This document shows positions 14,693-17,448 of a stretch of 17,448 bases of DNA, piece by piece. A model generated the notes under the pieces. The model was not told the origin of the DNA and did no database searches. It saw nothing but the letters and a program-made list of their open reading frames with translations. Each line of letters begins with the position of its first letter. The stretch's first letter is position 1. This stretch comes from Cyclobacteriaceae bacterium (GTDB taxonomy: Bacteria; Bacteroidota; Bacteroidia; Cytophagales; Cyclobacteriaceae), in assembly GCA_025363495.1 (NCBI GenBank), contig JANYDR010000234.1:1-17448 (forward strand), given 5' to 3'. The position numbers and the translations under genes are program-made.

Positions 14693-16246
14693 ATGAAAAA
14701 GATATTCAACTTTTCACTACTGGCTCTGTCGTTCGTGCTGATCACGTCATGTGATAGCGGATTCGATGCGCTAAATACAAGCAAGGTAGGTGCTGTGACT
14801 CTTGATCCAGCTCTTGTCCTAAACAATGCCACTATAAACTCTTCACCTGGAGGAGTAAGTCCTGGTACGTCAACCTCAGCACTGACCTACGACATGGCCA
14901 TTGTTCAGCAAATGATCACGTCCAACTCAGGTGTGCAGGTTGGGGGTAATTATAACCAGGTTAATATCGGAAACACGCCTCTCACCTGGCAAAACTATTA
15001 CCAGAATGTGATCAAGTATACAAACGATGTTATTACAAGAACCAAAGGCGATCCAACAAGGGCTAATCTTTATCAGATGGCAAGGATCATACAAGCCAAT
15101 GCATTTTTGATTCTAACCGACACATACGGTGATATACCATATTTACAAGCCGGCGCAGGTTATAGCACCGGAGTATTTTTTCCAAAATATGATACACAGC
15201 AATCAATTTATCCACTGATAATTCAGGAACTCTCTCAAGCTTCGGCTGCTCTTGATCCTGCCGGAAAGATTGAAACAGCTGAAGTGTTGTTTTTTGGAAA
15301 TATTGCCAAGTGGAAGAAATTTGGTTACTCGCTTATGCTGAGGGCAGGTATGAGATTAACAAAAGCAAATCCTGCTTTGGCAAAATCGACCGTCGCTGCT
15401 GCGTTCGCAGGAGGAGTTATACTTACAAATGCTGACAACGTCGCTATTATACATGACAACAATTATTTTAATGGGATTGGAAATACTGTAAATGGAACAG
15501 AGGCAGCAAATTTCTATCTCACTGATGTTTTTGTTAATTCACTTAAAAATAATAACGATCCTCGCTTGTCATCAATAGCGGTACGGTATGTCGGTGCTAC
15601 TTCAGGAGGTGCTCAAACCGCTGCCGTTGCGACCACTGCTGCAGCAAATCAATTTGGTATGCCCATGGGTAGTGATGATGGCTCTGCACAGACAGCAGCT
15701 GTGAGCGCAGGTTTGGTAAGCAGATATGCTTATAGCCAGGCTGACAGAAATCGCATTCTGAAAAGACAGTCACCAATGTTTCTTGTGACAGCCGGACAAA
15801 CAAATTTACTGCTTGCAGAGGCTGCATTAACTGTAAACGGATTCATCCCTGGTGGTGACGTTGCAGCACTTACCTATTTCACTGCTGGTATTAAAGCTCA
15901 CATGGATCAGATGGTCTCCTATGATCCGCTTTCCGCTGTGAGTGGCTCCGCAAGAGATACGTATGCTACTTCACGAGCTACTCCATTTGGAGTAAATCCA
16001 TCAGCAGAAATCGGTTATGAATATTGGATAGCTTCTTTCCTTCATGGATCAGAAGCATGGGCCAACTTCAGAAGGACCGGGTTTCCAGCATTGCCTGTTA
16101 ATCCTTTCCCAGGAAGATCTGTATTATTCATCACCAGGATCACTTATCCTCCTTCAGAGATTCTTGTTAATTCAACGAATGTTCAACAAGCAATCTCTTC
16201 TATGGGTGGTGACAAGCTTGACGTTAAAGTCTGGTGGAATAAGTAA
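14693..16246 (+). CDS. SusD/RagB-family outer-membrane lipoprotein (SusD-like_2 type)
   Basis: A 517-residue surface lipoprotein that caps the SusC barrel and binds its ligand. The lipobox is LITSC (lipidated C20). Family blocks are ARIIQANAFLILTDTYGDIPY (TPR-like helices, about residues 130-150) and FFGNIAKWKKFGYSLMLRAGMRL (about 201-223), which place it in the SusD-like_2 subgroup. The C-terminal part has YWIASFLHGSEAWANFRRTGFPAL and ends with RITYPPSEILVN and DKLDVKVWWNK, both usual. A low-complexity Ala/Thr loop (about 304-340) holds two AQTAAV copies, probably a surface loop. It is paired with susC 12 bases upstream, and a terminator follows directly. The substrate may be a peptide, a sugar or something else; nothing in the sequence decides it. 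Confidence 0.94.
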   Translation: MKKIFNFSLLALSFVLITSCDSGFDALNTSKVGAVTLDPALVLNNATINSSPGGVSPGTSTSALTYDMAIVQQMITSNSGVQVGGNYNQVNIGNTPLTWQNYYQNVIKYTNDVITRTKGDPTRANLYQMARIIQANAFLILTDTYGDIPYLQAGAGYSTGVFFPKYDTQQSIYPLIIQELSQASAALDPAGKIETAEVLFFGNIAKWKKFGYSLMLRAGMRLTKANPALAKSTVAAAFAGGVILTNADNVAIIHDNNYFNGIGNTVNGTEAANFYLTDVFVNSLKNNNDPRLSSIAVRYVGATSGGAQTAAVATTAAANQFGMPMGSDDGSAQTAAVSAGLVSRYAYSQADRNRILKRQSPMFLVTAGQTNLLLAEAALTVNGFIPGGDVAALTYFTAGIKAHMDQMVSYDPLSAVSGSARDTYATSRATPFGVNPSAEIGYEYWIASFLHGSEAWANFRRTGFPALPVNPFPGRSVLFITRITYPPSEILVNSTNVQQAISSMGGDKLDVKVWWNK

Positions 16247-16259
16247 CAGAACAGTGATT

Positions 16260-16304
16260 CAAAAAAAAACAGAGGCAGCCAAGTGGGTTGCCTCTGCCTT
16301 TAAA
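16260..16304 (+). terminator. Rho-independent terminator after susD
   Basis: CAGAGGCAGCC (16270-16280) pairs with GGTTGCCTCTG (16286-16296) over 11 positions, including one G-U pair, with loop AAGTG. An A-run (16260-16269) lies before the stem and a short CCTTTAAA after it. It starts about 23 bases after the susD stop. The A-run would act as the T-run for leftward transcription, so it may work in both directions. Confidence 0.8.
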
Positions 16305-16445
16305 GGATGTCTCGAAAGTAGTTTTTGATCGGCAAAATCTCTGTTCAGAAGGTCATTAGATTCACAGTTTGCCGGCCTCTTAGAAGTAAAACTTAGTTCA
16401 AGGAAAATAATAACGAATGAATCCAGTAAAATTCAAACATATAAC

Positions 16446-17330
16446 ATGAAAAAATTAACCACACTCATTTTGCTGCTGACGCTTGGCAGTTTTTATTCAA
16501 TAGGTCAGCGCGTTGGCTCTTCTCCGGAATATATTAAAGCATTAACGTCCGAATGGAAGGGTGAACGTTTCGCCGATGGAAGGCCAAAGGTATCTGATGC
16601 AATTCTTGCCAGATTGAAAAACATCTCAATGGAGGAAGCATGGGGGGTATTAAAAAATAAAGGATACAATAATCAATATGAAGGCGATTGGAATATCATG
16701 CTACCTGATAGTTCCATGACAGGTCGCGTAGTAACAGCTCAATACATTCCTGTTCGTCCTGATCTGCAAAACCAGGTAAAAGAACAAGGTAAAGTAGAAG
16801 GTCGTGCACAAAAAGGTGGAACTAACTCATGGCCGATCGACATACTGACATCCGGAGATGTTTACGTTGCCGATAGCTACGGGAAAATGGCCGATGGAAC
16901 ATTAATTGGTGATAACCTTGGAAATGCAATCTATGCCAAATCACAACGCGGTGTAATATTTTATGGATCAGTCCGTGATGTAGAAGGTCTGAGTGAAATA
17001 AAAGGTTTCAATGGCTGGTGGAAAGGTCAAGATCCTTCTTATATCAAAGAGATGATGCTTCTTTCCATCAATGCCCCTATCCGCATTGGCCGCGCAACGG
17101 TATTACCTGGTGACGTTGTATTAGCTAAAAAATACGGTACCATTTTTATACCTGCTCATTTGGTAGAAGATCTGGTTCTCACCTCAGAAGTAACCGCTCT
17201 CCGTGACGAGTTCGGCCATCAGCGTCTTCGTGAAAAAAAATATCTGGCTGGAGAAATTGACAGCGAATGGAGCGAACCAATCAAGAAAGATTTTCTTAGC
17301 TGGTTAAATAGTCGTCCCTTAAAAAGCTGA
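16446..17330 (+). CDS. Exported RraA-family protein (aldolase/demethylmenaquinone methyltransferase-like fold)
   Basis: A 294-residue member of the RraA / 4-hydroxy-4-methyl-2-oxoglutarate aldolase fold. The signature is GDNLGNAIYAKSQRGVIFYGSVRDVEGL (about 155-182), where R177 and D178 match the arginine-aspartate pair that handles pyruvate and metal in the aldolases. A signal peptide is visible (about 1-20, MKKLTTLILLLTLGSFYSIG), so unlike cytosolic RraA it is predicted to leave the cytoplasm. N-terminal extras (about 25-90, including MEEAWGVLKNKGYNNQYEGDW) and a C-terminal helix make it longer than the usual 160-230 residues. It lies 199 bases after susD beyond a terminator, so it is probably a separate unit. 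It may cleave or process a keto acid in the periplasm, but its reaction is unknown. Confidence 0.85.
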   Translation: MKKLTTLILLLTLGSFYSIGQRVGSSPEYIKALTSEWKGERFADGRPKVSDAILARLKNISMEEAWGVLKNKGYNNQYEGDWNIMLPDSSMTGRVVTAQYIPVRPDLQNQVKEQGKVEGRAQKGGTNSWPIDILTSGDVYVADSYGKMADGTLIGDNLGNAIYAKSQRGVIFYGSVRDVEGLSEIKGFNGWWKGQDPSYIKEMMLLSINAPIRIGRATVLPGDVVLAKKYGTIFIPAHLVEDLVLTSEVTALRDEFGHQRLREKKYLAGEIDSEWSEPIKKDFLSWLNSRPLKS

Positions 17331-17355
17331 ACGGATAAAGATTAATGGGAATAAG

Positions 17356-17448
17356 ATGAGTTTTGGGTTGGTAAAATCTGCAAGAAAGTGGAGTTTTATA
17401 TGGAAAACCTTGCATATTTTTTATGGCTCCCAAACAAGTTTTGCAATC
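17356..17448 (+). CDS. Possible start of an unidentified gene, cut by the window edge
   Basis: From ATG 17356 the frame is open for 31 codons to the window end (MSFGLVKSARKWSF then IWKTLHIFYG). It is basic near the start and then hydrophobic/aromatic, which could be a signal anchor, but no family is recognised. GGGAATAAG just before the ATG is a weak ribosome site. It may equally be non-coding. Confidence 0.25.
   Translation, partial: MSFGLVKSARKWSFIWKTLHIFYGSQTSFAI

Noticed and set aside
15600..15720. Internal duplication in susD (two AQTAAV segments)
   Set aside because: The codons of the two copies differ strongly, so this is more likely a low-complexity loop than a recent duplication.

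Overview
The window looks like a chromosomal piece of a Bacteroidota bacterium, most likely of the Cytophagales/Chitinophagales type. The reasons are a complete ECF sigma / FecR anti-sigma / SusC (with an STN domain) / SusD set, a gene fragment with the WLKADAG and NNATQ signatures of Bacteroidota LamG-like secreted proteins, few clear Shine-Dalgarno sites, and a TAnnTTTG-type promoter box. TAA, TAG and TGA all serve as ordinary stops here. No tRNA, rRNA, insertion sequence or CRISPR array was seen.

The left half (1-8872) is read leftward. In transcription order it holds: a fumarylacetoacetate-hydrolase (FAH) family enzyme (8872-8033); an IlvD/Edd sugar-acid dehydratase (7956-6241); a lipid-anchored PQQ dehydrogenase with a built-in cytochrome c domain (6036-3883); an arginase/agmatinase-family ureohydrolase (3852-3055); an exported D-aminoacylase-like amidohydrolase with altered metal-site motifs (2928-1294); a SAM methyltransferase (1250-510); and the start of a LamG-like secreted protein (444 to beyond the left edge), broken by a TAG at codon 28. 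The dehydratase and the FAH enzyme are the classic intracellular pair of non-phosphorylative (Weimberg-like) aldonate breakdown, and the PQQ enzyme could supply the aldonate from an aldose in the periplasm. This would be an oxidative sugar route spread over neighbouring genes. Three gene junctions here carry short tandem arrays of 7- or 8-bp units, and two of these have an inverted partial copy nearby.

The right half (9244-17330) is read rightward: ECF sigma factor, FecR, SusC with an N-terminal STN signalling domain, SusD lipoprotein, a rho-independent terminator, then an exported RraA-fold protein and the start of an unidentified ORF at the right edge. The sigma gene is cut by a TAG within conserved region 2, and the frame reopens at an ATG three bases later. 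FecR, SusC and SusD are intact, so the regulator looks damaged or is made as a truncated product while its target machinery is kept.

The most notable points are the two independent in-frame amber codons in otherwise conserved reading frames, the heptamer/octamer arrays, the oxidative sugar-acid gene set, and the loss of the usual first metal-binding motifs in the amidohydrolase.
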